Assembly: GCF_017352115.1 (NCBI RefSeq)
Contig: NZ_CP071448.1
Location: 3,433,001-3,497,000, forward strand
From: Flavobacterium endoglycinae
GTDB lineage: Bacteria; Bacteroidota; Bacteroidia; Flavobacteriales; Flavobacteriaceae
DNA: 64,000 nt
Reading direction: 5' to 3'
This document shows, piece by piece, positions 9,185 through 17,078 of this stretch; position 1 is the first letter of the stretch, and each line of letters begins with the position of its first letter. The translations under genes were made by a program, and so were the position numbers. The notes beneath the pieces were generated by a model that saw only the letters and a list, made by a program, of their open reading frames with translations, was not told the origin of the DNA and made no database searches.

Positions 9185-9706
9185 CTAATGGTTTTCGATT
9201 TTTTTTCGAATAAATTTACTGGCGAGATAAATGTGATTGGCAATGGTCTTTTCAGAAAGATCTGTAATTTCTGCAATCTCCTTATAGCTAAGGTTTTCCA
9301 GTTTGTGTAAAGTGAAGATTTTTTGCTGTTGCTCTGGAAGCTGATTTATGAAATTTTGTAGTTTTTCTTGTCTTTCTTCAAAAATTCCAGAATATGATTC
9401 TTCCTGCGGCACGTCAACTTGATTCGGATCAAGTGATATTATTTTGTTTTCTCTGTTAACGTGATTGATAATAATGTTTTTGCAGATAACAAATATCTGT
9501 TTGTCAAACAAAACCTCTTCGTTAAGCAGTTCTCTTTTGTTGTATAATCGGATGAAAGTTTCCTGAACAAAATCTTCAGGAGTAAATAATGAAGAATTAA
9601 AACGTCTGGCAATGTTTATCAGTTTATCGTAGTAATTGAAATACGCTTCCTTAAACGCAGCTTCATCACCTTTTTTTAGATTTATAATAAACTTTTTATT
9701 GTCCAT
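9185..9706 (-). CDS. ECF-type RNA polymerase sigma factor (FecI-like)
   Basis: A 173-residue sigma-70 family protein of the extracytoplasmic-function type. Region 2 is at about residues 10-75 (ARRFNSSLFTPEDFVQETFIRLY) and region 4 at about 115-165 (LPEQQQKIFTLHKLENLSYKEIAEITDLSEKTIANH-like). It is the first gene of the minus-strand operon sigma / 69-aa protein / FecR / TonB receptor / DUF4249, so it should direct transcription of the receptor genes when released by FecR. It belongs to the large Bacteroidetes FecI-like expansion. Confidence 0.93.
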   Translation of the reverse strand: MDNKKFIINLKKGDEAAFKEAYFNYYDKLINIARRFNSSLFTPEDFVQETFIRLYNKRELLNEEVLFDKQIFVICKNIIINHVNRENKIISLDPNQVDVPQEESYSGIFEERQEKLQNFINQLPEQQQKIFTLHKLENLSYKEIAEITDLSEKTIANHIYLASKFIRKKIENH

Positions 9707-9751
9707 AACGAAAATATCGTGACCAGTATTCTAGTCTAAACTCATTGGTTT

Positions 9752-9795
9752 CAATATTATTGCATTCATGATTTGACAACTATCAAATCATGAAT
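9752..9795 (-). promoter_or_regulatory. putative promoter and 13-bp inverted repeat upstream of ECF sigma
   Basis: A perfect inverted repeat, ATTCATGATTTGA (9764-9776) / TCAAATCATGAAT (9783-9795) with a 6-nt spacer, lies 58-89 nt upstream of the sigma start. On the minus strand a near-consensus -7 box TAATATTG sits at 9752-9759. A TTG lies 17 nt further upstream at 9777-9779, inside the repeat spacer. The overlap suggests an operator controlling the signalling operon. There is no T-run, so a terminator is unlikely. Confidence 0.4.
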
Positions 9796-9869
9796 ATAAT
9801 AAGTTGCAAAGAACCGTAATTTAATTTAAGATTTGACGCTCTTTTTTAAGAAATGTTACAATTAAATTC

Positions 9870-9911
9870 AAATAAAAACCCTTAACAAAAATGTTTAAGG
9901 GTTTTTATTTT
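9870..9911 (-). terminator. intrinsic terminator-like hairpin
   Basis: An AT-flanked stem: the core AAAACCCTTAA pairs with TTAAGGGTTTT across a short A-rich loop, extended by AAAT/ATTT. It lies just past the azoreductase stop (9961, minus) and would end that transcript. Confidence 0.75.
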
Positions 9912-9960
9912 GTGAAATTTTTAATCAGCTTAAATGTATAAGTAAGGACAAGTCTATTTT

Positions 9961-10566
9961 CTAATCTATTACAATACTCTTAATCGCTTTTTCCATTGCT
10001 AGCTCTTTTATTCCGGCAACTTTAAGTCCTTCGGCACGGAAAGCAGTTAAATCTGTCATTCCTAGAAAGCCTAAAAAAGCTTGTAAATAAGGAACCACAA
10101 AATCGTTAACTTTATCCGGTCCTTCAGAATAAATTCCACCTGAAGCCATAGCAATATAGATTTTTTTTCCTGTAACTAATCCAATTGGACGACCATCTTC
10201 ACCATATCCAAAAGTGATTCCAGGTCTGGTAATATAATCAATCCAAGATTTTAATTGAGAAGGTATTGTAAAGTTATAAAGAGGAGCTCCAATTACAATA
10301 ATATCTGCATTTTGTAATTGTTTCAAAAAATCGTCTGCAAAATGAATGGATTGTTTTTTGTCTGAGTTAAATAAATTCGATGGAGTAAATAATTTTCCAA
10401 GAAATTCAGCATCCAAATGTGGAATTTCCTTTTCTGTCAAATTTAATTCTTCGACAGTGCTTCCGTCATATTTTTGTTGAATTTTCTCGATAATGGCGTT
10501 TCCTAGTTTTTTGCTGTATGATTCGTTACCCTGAATACTGGATATTACATGAAGAATGTGTTTCAT
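9961..10566 (-). CDS. azoR: FMN-dependent NADH-azoreductase / flavodoxin-fold quinone reductase
   Basis: A 201-residue flavodoxin-fold protein. It shows the N-terminal FMN-phosphate segment HVISSIQGNESYSKKLGNAI, the FMN isoalloxazine motif APLYNFTIPSQLKSWIDYI and MASGGIYSEG, all typical of the AzoR/AcpD family that reduces azo compounds and quinones with NAD(P)H. The ATG at 10566 gives the usual length; an earlier start in the same frame at 10587 would sit in the promoter. It is divergent from an HxlR-type regulator across a 104-bp region with repeated operator-like sites, so induction by quinone or electrophile stress through that regulator is likely (inference). Confidence 0.87.
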   Translation of the reverse strand: MKHILHVISSIQGNESYSKKLGNAIIEKIQQKYDGSTVEELNLTEKEIPHLDAEFLGKLFTPSNLFNSDKKQSIHFADDFLKQLQNADIIVIGAPLYNFTIPSQLKSWIDYITRPGITFGYGEDGRPIGLVTGKKIYIAMASGGIYSEGPDKVNDFVVPYLQAFLGFLGMTDLTAFRAEGLKVAGIKELAMEKAIKSIVID

Positions 10567-10584
10567 AATTTTAAATTTATTAAA

Positions 10585-10592
10585 CAAAACTA
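10585..10592 (-). promoter_or_regulatory. -7 promoter box for azoreductase
   Basis: The minus strand reads TAGTTTTG, an exact TAnnTTTG match 18 nt upstream of the azoR ATG. No TTG is visible at the expected distance. Confidence 0.5.
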
Positions 10593-10618
10593 GAATTATA
10601 AAGTATGTAAAAAACGTT

Positions 10619-10651
10619 AGTTACCTAAAGGAAATCAGTTACTTTTAGGAA
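10619..10651. promoter_or_regulatory. two direct operator-like repeats between azoR and hxlR-type gene
   Basis: AGTTACCTAAAGGAA (10619-10633) and AGTTACTTTTAGGAA (10637-10651) match at 12 of 15 positions and are 18 bp apart centre to centre. They lie between the two divergent promoters, where an HxlR dimer could repress both genes. Confidence 0.5.
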
Positions 10652-10657
10652 AGTATG

Positions 10658-10665
10658 TATCTTTG
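10658..10665 (+). promoter_or_regulatory. -7 promoter box for HxlR-family regulator
   Basis: TATCTTTG matches TAnnTTTG exactly. It ends 5 nt before the ATG at 10671, so the transcript would be leaderless or nearly so. Confidence 0.5.
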
Positions 10666-10670
10666 TGAGT

Positions 10671-11042
10671 ATGAAAACAATTGAAAAAGAAATACTTCCA
10701 ACGAAACAAGAATGTACAGATTCTCTCAAAAATGTAATAGATGCTCTTTATGTTTTGAACGGAAAATGGAAGATTGCTTTAATTCTTTCTTTGGTACAAT
10801 CTCCAAAACGTTTTAATGAAATTCTAAAGCAGATTGATGGAATATCACCAAAAGTTCTTGCTAAAGAACTTAAAGATTTAGAATTTAACGGTTTTATTAA
10901 ACGAAATGTTTATGAAACAACTTCGATAAACATTGTTTACGAAGCTACAGATTACAGCTTAACATTAAAAAGTGTAATAGCCGAACTTAGCGCTTGGGGA
11001 GAGCAACATAGAGAAAAAATCAAACAAAGTATGAGAAAATAA
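10671..11042 (+). CDS. HxlR-family winged-helix transcriptional regulator
   Basis: A 123-residue HxlR-type regulator with the signature LNGKWKIALILSL, then FNEILKQIDGISPKVLAKELKDLE (helix-turn-helix) and the wing with YEATDYSLTLKSVI. Such proteins are dimeric, redox- or electrophile-responsive repressors, often next to a flavin reductase, as here. A GTG two codons upstream could also start it, but ATG 10671 is favoured. It is expected to bind the repeats at 10619-10651. It stops 7 nt before the convergent amidotransferase gene. Confidence 0.9.
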   Translation: MKTIEKEILPTKQECTDSLKNVIDALYVLNGKWKIALILSLVQSPKRFNEILKQIDGISPKVLAKELKDLEFNGFIKRNVYETTSINIVYEATDYSLTLKSVIAELSAWGEQHREKIKQSMRK

Positions 11043-11049
11043 AAAAATA

Positions 11050-11766
11050 TTAGTTTTTATAAGCCGATACAAGTTTATCCAGAAACTGAAACAGCTTTTG
11101 ATTCATCTTTGTATAATCATAAGATAAAATAGTTTCGGGACTTTGAACAAATTTATATTTACTGCTTTTTTCTAATAAATCTTCTTCACTGTCAATTAAA
11201 AGCGATACAACTTCTGTAGTTAATTCCATGTGGCATTGAAAGCCATAAACCAAATCAGAATATCGAATAATTTGTCTTGGACAGCCTTCACTCGCAGCCA
11301 GAATTTTGCTTTCTTTTGTTAAACCGGGCATATCATTGTGCCAATGTCCTACATTTAAGGAACTTCCAAAATGATTTGTTTTTTCGTCTTCAAAACCAGC
11401 TTCGGTTAATGTTATTGGAAAAACACCGATTTCTTTTTCAGGACTATGATCAAAGGAAGTTCCTAAAGCTTCTCCAATCAATTGCGATTCTAAACAAACT
11501 CCAACAACTGCTTTTCCTGCCGAAATACATTTTCGAATTAAATTCATTTCGGCTTCAGCATTAAAATGCGGACATTCTTCAACTGAAGTGATTGGACTTT
11601 GAGGTCCGCCCATAACAATTAGCAGATCTATAAAATCTGCGGTATCTGGCAGAATATCATTTTCATAAACTTTAGAAAAAGAAATTTCATAGTTTCTATT
11701 TTCTGCCCATTGAAGATAAGCGCCTGATGCTTCAAATGTTTCGTGCTGTATAAAATGTACTTTCAT
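11050..11766 (-). CDS. class I glutamine amidotransferase-like protein
   Basis: A 238-residue class I glutamine amidotransferase domain, resembling stand-alone GMP-synthase-like amidotransferases. Visible are the oxyanion strand VMGGPQSP, the nucleophile at Cys91 in GVCLESQLIGEALG, and the His-x-Glu pair in GFQCHMELT. Oddly, the nucleophile elbow reads C-L-E-S-Q where the family normally has C-L-G-x-Q; the Gly-to-Glu change could alter oxyanion geometry. The substrate is unknown; relatives hydrolyse gamma-glutamyl compounds. The ATG at 11766 is preferred over a TTG at 11775. Confidence 0.85.
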   Translation of the reverse strand: MKVHFIQHETFEASGAYLQWAENRNYEISFSKVYENDILPDTADFIDLLIVMGGPQSPITSVEECPHFNAEAEMNLIRKCISAGKAVVGVCLESQLIGEALGTSFDHSPEKEIGVFPITLTEAGFEDEKTNHFGSSLNVGHWHNDMPGLTKESKILAASEGCPRQIIRYSDLVYGFQCHMELTTEVVSLLIDSEEDLLEKSSKYKFVQSPETILSYDYTKMNQKLFQFLDKLVSAYKN

Positions 11767-11785
11767 GTTTTTCAAAAATTACCCC

Positions 11786-11793
11786 CAAATTTA
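11786..11793 (-). promoter_or_regulatory. -7 promoter box for amidotransferase
   Basis: The minus strand reads TAAATTTG, an exact consensus 19 nt upstream of the chosen ATG at 11766. No clear -33 TTG is seen. Confidence 0.5.
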
Positions 11794-11850
11794 AGAATGA
11801 TAATGAAGATAGATACAGTCCACTTTTTTCATAAAATGATAGTCCAGTAT

Positions 11851-12651
11851 TTATATTTTTTTAATCGATTTTAAAATATCAGTTGGTGTAATGCCATATT
11901 TCTTTTTGAATGCAAAAGAAAAATGAGAGAGATCTTCAAAACCAAGATCCAGATAAATATCCGAAGGTTTCTTTTGTTTTTTCTCAATTAAGAAATAACC
12001 TTCCTGAAGTCTTCTCTGAATTAACCAACGGCTTGGCGTATCTGAAAAAATAGAAGCAAAATCACGTTTAAAAGCCGAAATACTTCTTCCGGTAAGATAA
12101 GCGAAACGCTCCATACTGATATTGAATTTGTAATTCCGATTCATGTATGCTTTTAAATCGATCTTTTGTGGCGGAGCAAAATCAAAAAGGATGTCTTTTA
12201 ATTCTGGGTTTTCTTTTAAGAGAATCAAAAGCAGTTCTTCGCGTTTTAGATCTGCAAAAGTATCGTCAATTTCGCCTCCGTCATTGTAATATGGCATTAA
12301 TGAAAGAATGAAATTCGGAATCAAATTGGTATTTTTTAATAGAAAAAATGACGCACCATCTTCATAACGCTGTGCTTTTATTTGATGTTTGGTCATAAAA
12401 GACTTTAGAAATTCAGTATCCAAAATCATGACTACTTTTTCAAATTCGCCATTTTCTTTTTGTTTATTGTAACGTGCCAAATGATTTTTTCGCACAATAC
12501 AATATTCGCCACTTTTTAAGCTGTATTTACTAATGCCGTCATAACCCTCGATCGTGCCTTTTGCGAGATACAAAAAGAAATGTTCCGAAATAAATTGTTC
12601 AGGAGATATTTCTGGACCTATATAACAACTTTTGATTTCTGTAAGTCTCAT
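11851..12651 (-). CDS. AraC-family transcriptional regulator
   Basis: A 266-residue regulator. The C-terminal pair of helix-turn-helix motifs is clear: FNISMERFAYLTGRSISAFKRDF and the second helix with SDIYLDLGFEDLSHFSFAFKK, then KYGITPTDI. The N-terminal half matches the cupin-like sensor of ExsA/YesN-like Bacteroidota AraC proteins (KSGEYCIVRKNHLARY). It is the last gene of a four-gene minus-strand operon (two NAD(P)-binding proteins, a metallo-hydrolase, then this gene after 12 nt). It probably autoregulates the operon. Confidence 0.9.
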   Translation of the reverse strand: MRLTEIKSCYIGPEISPEQFISEHFFLYLAKGTIEGYDGISKYSLKSGEYCIVRKNHLARYNKQKENGEFEKVVMILDTEFLKSFMTKHQIKAQRYEDGASFFLLKNTNLIPNFILSLMPYYNDGGEIDDTFADLKREELLLILLKENPELKDILFDFAPPQKIDLKAYMNRNYKFNISMERFAYLTGRSISAFKRDFASIFSDTPSRWLIQRRLQEGYFLIEKKQKKPSDIYLDLGFEDLSHFSFAFKKKYGITPTDILKSIKKI

Positions 12652-12663
12652 AACGCGTATGGT

Positions 12664-13797
12664 TTAATTGGCAGAGTCATTTTTCCACCATTGTTTGAAA
12701 ACTTTAGTAGTATCAAAAATAACTATTTCTCCAATAATGGGTGTAATAAGTGGTATCTGATATTTTTCATTCAATCGAGTCAATTCACTTAAAGGTTCGT
12801 TCCAAGTATGTCTGGCAAGAGCAAATTTTGAATTGTGAACCGGAACAAGGCTTTTGGCTTTTAAGTCTCGGCCTGCCATTAAAGTTTCTTCGGGAAGCAT
12901 ATGAATATAATGCCAAGCTTTGTTGTATTGGCCGTTTTCCATAATTGCTATATCAATTGGTCCGAATTTTTTTCCAATTTCAGCAAAATGAGTATCATAA
13001 CCGCCGTCGCCGCTATAAAAAACTTTTAGCGAAGGCGAGTTGATTAAAAATGATGCCCATAAAGTTTGGTTTTGCTTAAAACCACGTCCTGATTTATGTC
13101 TGGCTGGAAGTGTATGAATGGTAAAATCTTTTTCAATAGAAACAGAATCATTCCAATCTTGTTCGATAATTTTGTTTTTTGGATATCCCCAACGTTCAAA
13201 ATGCGCTCCAACTCCCAATCCGCAGAGTACAGTTTTTACTTTTTTCTGTAGAGACAAAACAGTTGGATAATCCAAATGATCATAGTGATCATGTGAAATT
13301 AACAGATAATCAATTTCTGGTAAATCTTCAACTTTATAAGTATTGCTTCCATTAAAAACTTTTACGCTATTAGGCAGAGGAGAAGCATTGTCACTAAAAA
13401 CAGGATCGATCAGGATTTTTTTACCATTGATTTGTAATAGGGAAGAGGAATGTCCGAACCACACCAATAGATTCTCTGCAGGAAGATTTTTTAAATCTCT
13501 TTTGACAGACGGAATTGGTTTTGAAGGTTGAGTAGGTACTGATTTATCAAAAAATTGTTTGCTGATTTCGCCCCAGAATCCGTAACCGGGAGCAAATGTA
13601 GGTGTGTTATTAATATTTTGGAATTCTCCGTTTTTATAATGAGATGATTTTTCAATTTGTACTAAATTTTGTTCCGAAGGTTTTCCTCCAAATACATCTT
13701 TCTGCATATAAAGCCAAATAGAGAAGCTGAGGATTACGATTAGCACAGCAATGACAACAAACATACGCTTGATGATTTTTAAAATTCGTTTTTTCAT
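12664..13797 (-). CDS. membrane-anchored MBL-fold metallo-hydrolase (UlaG/NAPE-PLD-like)
   Basis: A 377-residue protein. An N-terminal transmembrane helix (about residues 13-32, VIAVLIVILSFSIWLYM) precedes a metallo-beta-lactamase fold. The family motifs are WFGHSSSLLQINGKKILIDP, SHDHYDHLD, the His of LPARHKSGRG, SGDGGYD and a late VPVHNSKFAL. This layout matches the UlaG/NAPE-phospholipase D-like branch. The catalytic part is probably periplasmic. It overlaps the preceding gene by the ATGA arrangement, which indicates translational coupling. The substrate is unknown. Confidence 0.87.
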   Translation of the reverse strand: MKKRILKIIKRMFVVIAVLIVILSFSIWLYMQKDVFGGKPSEQNLVQIEKSSHYKNGEFQNINNTPTFAPGYGFWGEISKQFFDKSVPTQPSKPIPSVKRDLKNLPAENLLVWFGHSSSLLQINGKKILIDPVFSDNASPLPNSVKVFNGSNTYKVEDLPEIDYLLISHDHYDHLDYPTVLSLQKKVKTVLCGLGVGAHFERWGYPKNKIIEQDWNDSVSIEKDFTIHTLPARHKSGRGFKQNQTLWASFLINSPSLKVFYSGDGGYDTHFAEIGKKFGPIDIAIMENGQYNKAWHYIHMLPEETLMAGRDLKAKSLVPVHNSKFALARHTWNEPLSELTRLNEKYQIPLITPIIGEIVIFDTTKVFKQWWKNDSAN

Positions 13798-14447
13798 AAT
13801 AAAGTGGTTGCATTTTTAATGTCTTTGGCTTCTAGTATTTTTTTAGAAAAACCGAATTTTGTTACGGCAATCATGGCGCGTCCAATTTCTGTGGTTTTAC
13901 AGCCTGTATAAAACAGTCCCATAATTGGGTAAAGCGACTTAATATATTTATTGAATCCTTTAAGATGAATTTGCGCTTTGTCTGGTTTCATTAATCCTGG
14001 ACGGAAATTATATTGCTGTTTGAAAGGCAGTTTTTGTAAAGCATTTTCGGTTTTCCCTTTTACACGTGCCCACATTACTTTTCCTTTTTCGGAACTATCA
14101 GTATGCGATCCAGAAATAAAATTGAAAGTCAGATATGAGTTTTGACTCAATACTACTTTTGCAAAATGGATTGTGGTGTCGTAAGTAATATGAGTATAGT
14201 CGGTTTCGTTCATGCCTACACTGCTTATTCCGGCGCAATAAAAGCAGGCATCATAACCTGCAAGTCTGCTGTTGTTACTTTTTAGCGAAAGAAAATCAGA
14301 AACCAAATATTCGGTGAGTTTTGGATGTGATTTCCCGCTTGGTTTTCTTCCCACATACAAAACCGATTCTACTTCTGTATTGTTCAGACATTCTATTAAA
14401 ACGCCTTCGCCAACCATTCCGGTTGCACCTGTTACAATTACTTTCAT
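13794..14447 (-). CDS. NAD(P)-binding Rossmann-fold protein (atypical SDR, HTATIP2/NmrA-like)
   Basis: A 217-residue Rossmann-fold protein opening with MKVIVTGATGMVGEGVL, the GxxGxxG dinucleotide site, and YDACFYCAG in the fourth strand. The usual SDR YxxxK motif is absent: the equivalent region reads MWARVKGKTE, so the catalytic Tyr is missing, as in atypical SDRs. This points to sensing or binding, or a different chemistry, rather than standard dehydrogenase activity. It starts 3 nt after the stop of the upstream SDR gene and overlaps the metallo-hydrolase by 4 nt. Confidence 0.82.
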   Translation of the reverse strand: MKVIVTGATGMVGEGVLIECLNNTEVESVLYVGRKPSGKSHPKLTEYLVSDFLSLKSNNSRLAGYDACFYCAGISSVGMNETDYTHITYDTTIHFAKVVLSQNSYLTFNFISGSHTDSSEKGKVMWARVKGKTENALQKLPFKQQYNFRPGLMKPDKAQIHLKGFNKYIKSLYPIMGLFYTGCKTTEIGRAMIAVTKFGFSKKILEAKDIKNATTLL

Positions 14448-14450
14448 CTT

Positions 14451-15491
14451 TTAAACGTTAAGAGATTTCCATTTAATTAAACTAATAATAGTGGCTGTAA
14501 TGGCTTCTTCATTACTGCGCGGGTTCCAGCCTAGAGTTGTTTTCGCTTTTTCATTACTGGCATTTCGGTTAATTCCAACTAAAGGTAAAATCGCTTTTGC
14601 TTGATCGTTAAATAATGCCGCGAAACGTAATATAAATGTAGGCAAAGCTTTTGAAGGTGCTTTGGTGGTAACGTATGGCATTTTATCTCTAAGCAGATTT
14701 ACAATTTCCATTAGTGACATTGTTCCGCCAGATAAGGCTAAAAATCGTTCGCCTTTTGCTTTTGGATTTTCCATTGCCAGAATATGTAATTCGGCAGCAT
14801 CTCTAACATCTACGATTCCTAATCTGATATCTGGAATTGCTTTCATAGAACCGTCTAGTAATTTTTTAAGCATTTCAAAACCGCTCGATAAATCAGCATT
14901 TAAAGAAGGCCCAAAAATTCCCATCGGGTTTACAACAGAAAGTTCTAAAGTTCCGCCTTCATTTTTCATAAAATCCCAAGCGGCTCTTTCGGCAAGAACT
15001 TTGGATTTGTTATAAGTTGAAAGTCCTTTTTCATTAGGATCTGTCCAGCTTTCTTCGGTTATAAGCGAATTGCTGTCTCTGTGACTGTAACCAACTGCTC
15101 CAAAATTAGAAGTCATTACGACACGTTTTACTCCAGCATTTCTTGAAGCTTTTAATACACGCAAAGTTCCATCAACAGCAGGACGAACCATTTCGTCTTC
15201 ATTTTTGGGTAAACGTATAAAAATTGGAGAAGCAATATGCAGGACAAAATCACAACCGGTTACGGCTTCTGCCCAGTTTTTATCGCTGGTAAGATCAGCT
15301 TCAGTAAATTCTAATAAATTGAAATCAGAAATTCCTCCGTTTGTAAGCATTTCATAAACTTTGTCTTTGCTTTTTAAGGAGCGAACTGTGGTTCTAACCT
15401 GATAACCCCGATTTAATAATTGCAAAATACTGTGTATTGCCAGAAATCCCGTTCCGCCTGTAACTAATACTTTTTGATTTGAATGTATCAT
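14451..15491 (-). CDS. extended SDR / dihydroflavonol-4-reductase-like aldehyde reductase
   Basis: A 346-residue extended short-chain dehydrogenase. It has the cofactor motif VTGGTGFLAIHSILQLL, Arg-rich TTVRS (NADPH preference), HIASP in place of the typical HxAxP, VMTSNFGAVGY and the catalytic YNKSK. This matches the DFR/aldehyde-reductase branch that reduces aldehydes or ketones with NADPH. It is the first gene of the four-gene operon that ends in the AraC regulator. A weak -7-like GAACTTTG lies at 15510-15517. Confidence 0.88.
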   Translation of the reverse strand: MIHSNQKVLVTGGTGFLAIHSILQLLNRGYQVRTTVRSLKSKDKVYEMLTNGGISDFNLLEFTEADLTSDKNWAEAVTGCDFVLHIASPIFIRLPKNEDEMVRPAVDGTLRVLKASRNAGVKRVVMTSNFGAVGYSHRDSNSLITEESWTDPNEKGLSTYNKSKVLAERAAWDFMKNEGGTLELSVVNPMGIFGPSLNADLSSGFEMLKKLLDGSMKAIPDIRLGIVDVRDAAELHILAMENPKAKGERFLALSGGTMSLMEIVNLLRDKMPYVTTKAPSKALPTFILRFAALFNDQAKAILPLVGINRNASNEKAKTTLGWNPRSNEEAITATIISLIKWKSLNV

Positions 15492-15596
15492 TTCTTGTAC
15501 TTTTATAGGGCAAAGTTCTGAAGAAAGTCTTCTAAAAGCTTTGTTAAAAAGTCCAAAGTTGTTTTGTTGAAAGGTTCAGAATTTAGACAGTGGAAT

Positions 15597-16196
15597 TTAT
15601 TTTATCCAGCCGACTTTTTTTCTCCATTCATTCATTTCTTCCTTTTGTTTGTTGAAATCTTTTGGAGGAGTTTGATTTTCGTTCAGAGCACGTTTTTGTA
15701 TGCTTTCGGTTTGTTCTTCCAAAGTAATAAGTCCAATTGCTTTTCGTCTTTCGTTTACTTTAGCTAAATCGTCGAAAGGATTTGGAATTAATTTTCCGGT
15801 TTCGTCCCAGTCAAATTGAGTTCCGTAAAGTTGAGGTTTGTCTTCAAAAACAGCGATACGATCTGTAAGGTAAGCCAAATGAATTGCATCCGCTTTATTT
15901 TCGTTGACGGCAGTTTTTAATTCTGCGGCACATTTTCTCATAAAATCTGGCTGCCCAATAGAATGTTGAATGATGAGCCAAGTGGCTTCATTGGCTTCTT
16001 TTCCTACTTTATCAATAGTGGGATAACCAATAATTTCTATTATTTCAGCTAATGTTTTCGCATTTTGATTGTGGAGTTTTTCCATTTCTTGATTGTATCC
16101 TTCAGAAAGCTGCTTGCTTTTAATGAGCTTTTCTCTGAGATTCAAATCAGCATTTTTTAATTCTAATATTCTTTTCGCAATGATTTGATAATCCAT
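15597..16196 (-). CDS. DUF6624-like conserved hypothetical protein
   Basis: A 199-residue cytosolic protein. The centre (ATWLIIQHSIGQPDFMRKC, LAYLTDRIAVFEDKPQLYGTQF and RRKAIGL) matches the DUF6624 pattern seen in Bacteroidota and Actinobacteria. The strongly conserved His, Asp-Arg and YGTQ residues suggest an enzymatic or binding site, but no function is known. It is the first of three short minus-strand genes with 45-90 nt gaps. Confidence 0.7.
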   Translation of the reverse strand: MDYQIIAKRILELKNADLNLREKLIKSKQLSEGYNQEMEKLHNQNAKTLAEIIEIIGYPTIDKVGKEANEATWLIIQHSIGQPDFMRKCAAELKTAVNENKADAIHLAYLTDRIAVFEDKPQLYGTQFDWDETGKLIPNPFDDLAKVNERRKAIGLITLEEQTESIQKRALNENQTPPKDFNKQKEEMNEWRKKVGWIK

Positions 16197-16241
16197 TTAC
16201 AATTGATTGAATTAATTGGAAAACGTATGGAGCATTTTATT

Positions 16242-16499
16242 CTATTCTTCCAGCTCTAAATTATCAGCAGCCGAAATCTGGTCCAAGATATTAGTCTGGT
16301 TTGGCGAAATGTAGTTTTTGTTTTCAACTTGAGTTTCTTTTTTAAAAAGAAGATCTAAAGCATTGTAAAGTTTTAATAAAACATCTTTGTCTTCTTTTTT
16401 AATATCTAAAGCGTTATTAAAATTAAAAACATAATTATTCGAATTGCGTACTTCTACTTTTATCGTTTTTGATGTGATTTTAAATCTGACTACATCCAT
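16242..16499 (-). CDS. small hypothetical protein
   Basis: An 85-residue acidic protein beginning MDVVRFKITSKTIKVEVRN, with a lysine/leucine helix KKEDKDVLLKLYNALDLLFKK and a polar tail ending LELEE. I do not recognise a family. Codon use and placement between two conserved minus-strand genes support a real gene. Confidence 0.5.
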   Translation of the reverse strand: MDVVRFKITSKTIKVEVRNSNNYVFNFNNALDIKKEDKDVLLKLYNALDLLFKKETQVENKNYISPNQTNILDQISAADNLELEE

Positions 16500-16586
16500 A
16501 GTTATTAGTAATTACTTTAGTTTGCAAAAATGCTATTTTAATGGCACTTCTCAACGCAATTTTGTGTTTTTTTATTTCGGGATTGC

Positions 16587-16997
16587 TTATATAGAATCTT
16601 CGCTTTTTTGTTTGAGTTCTAATAGTACTTCCATAGCTTTTGCGGCATCTTTTTCATCAACAAAAATATGATCATGAAAATAAGCCGCGACTACATTACA
16701 ACTGATTCCAGCATTTCCTAAAGCTTGAGAAAATGCAGCAGTTAACCCCACAGCTGCCAATGAAGAATGTACTTCTAAAGTAATCCATGATGCAATATAA
16801 GAAAAAGAACGATTAAGATCTTCAGCAGTTTGTTTTTCTACGACAACCGTGATTCCTTCTTTTTCTTTAAAAAGGAATAGAATTTTTGAGAAGGGAATGT
16901 CTTCTACAGAATCAATTTTTAAATAAACATATTTTCCTTCGTTAAGAACCGGATTAAGGTTTTTTAAGATTGCATTTAAATTTATTTCGCCTTCCAT
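16587..16997 (-). CDS. ACT-domain-containing protein (COG3602/CASTOR-like)
   Basis: A 136-residue protein with two ACT-like halves. The second, EVHSSLAAVGLTAAFSQALGNAGISCNVVAAYFHDHIFV, is the diagnostic COG3602/ACT_7 segment. ACT domains bind amino acids and regulate metabolism; no catalytic domain is attached. Here it is a stand-alone candidate amino-acid sensor downstream of the tRNA-Met gene and its terminator. Confidence 0.8.
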   Translation of the reverse strand: MEGEINLNAILKNLNPVLNEGKYVYLKIDSVEDIPFSKILFLFKEKEGITVVVEKQTAEDLNRSFSYIASWITLEVHSSLAAVGLTAAFSQALGNAGISCNVVAAYFHDHIFVDEKDAAKAMEVLLELKQKSEDSI

Positions 16998-17036
16998 AAG
17001 TCGCTGCTTTATTATGTTTTATTTTAAAAATAATAA

Positions 17037-17068
17037 AAAACCCTTAAACATTTCTGTTTAAGGGTTTT
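17037..17068 (-). terminator. intrinsic terminator for tRNA-Met
   Basis: A perfect 14-bp stem, AAAACCCTTAAACA / TGTTTAAGGGTTTT, with a 4-nt loop. On the minus strand it is followed by a T-run, 11 nt past the tRNA 3' end. The core resembles the terminator at 9870-9911. Confidence 0.85.
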
Positions 17069-17078
17069 GCCTTTTTCG

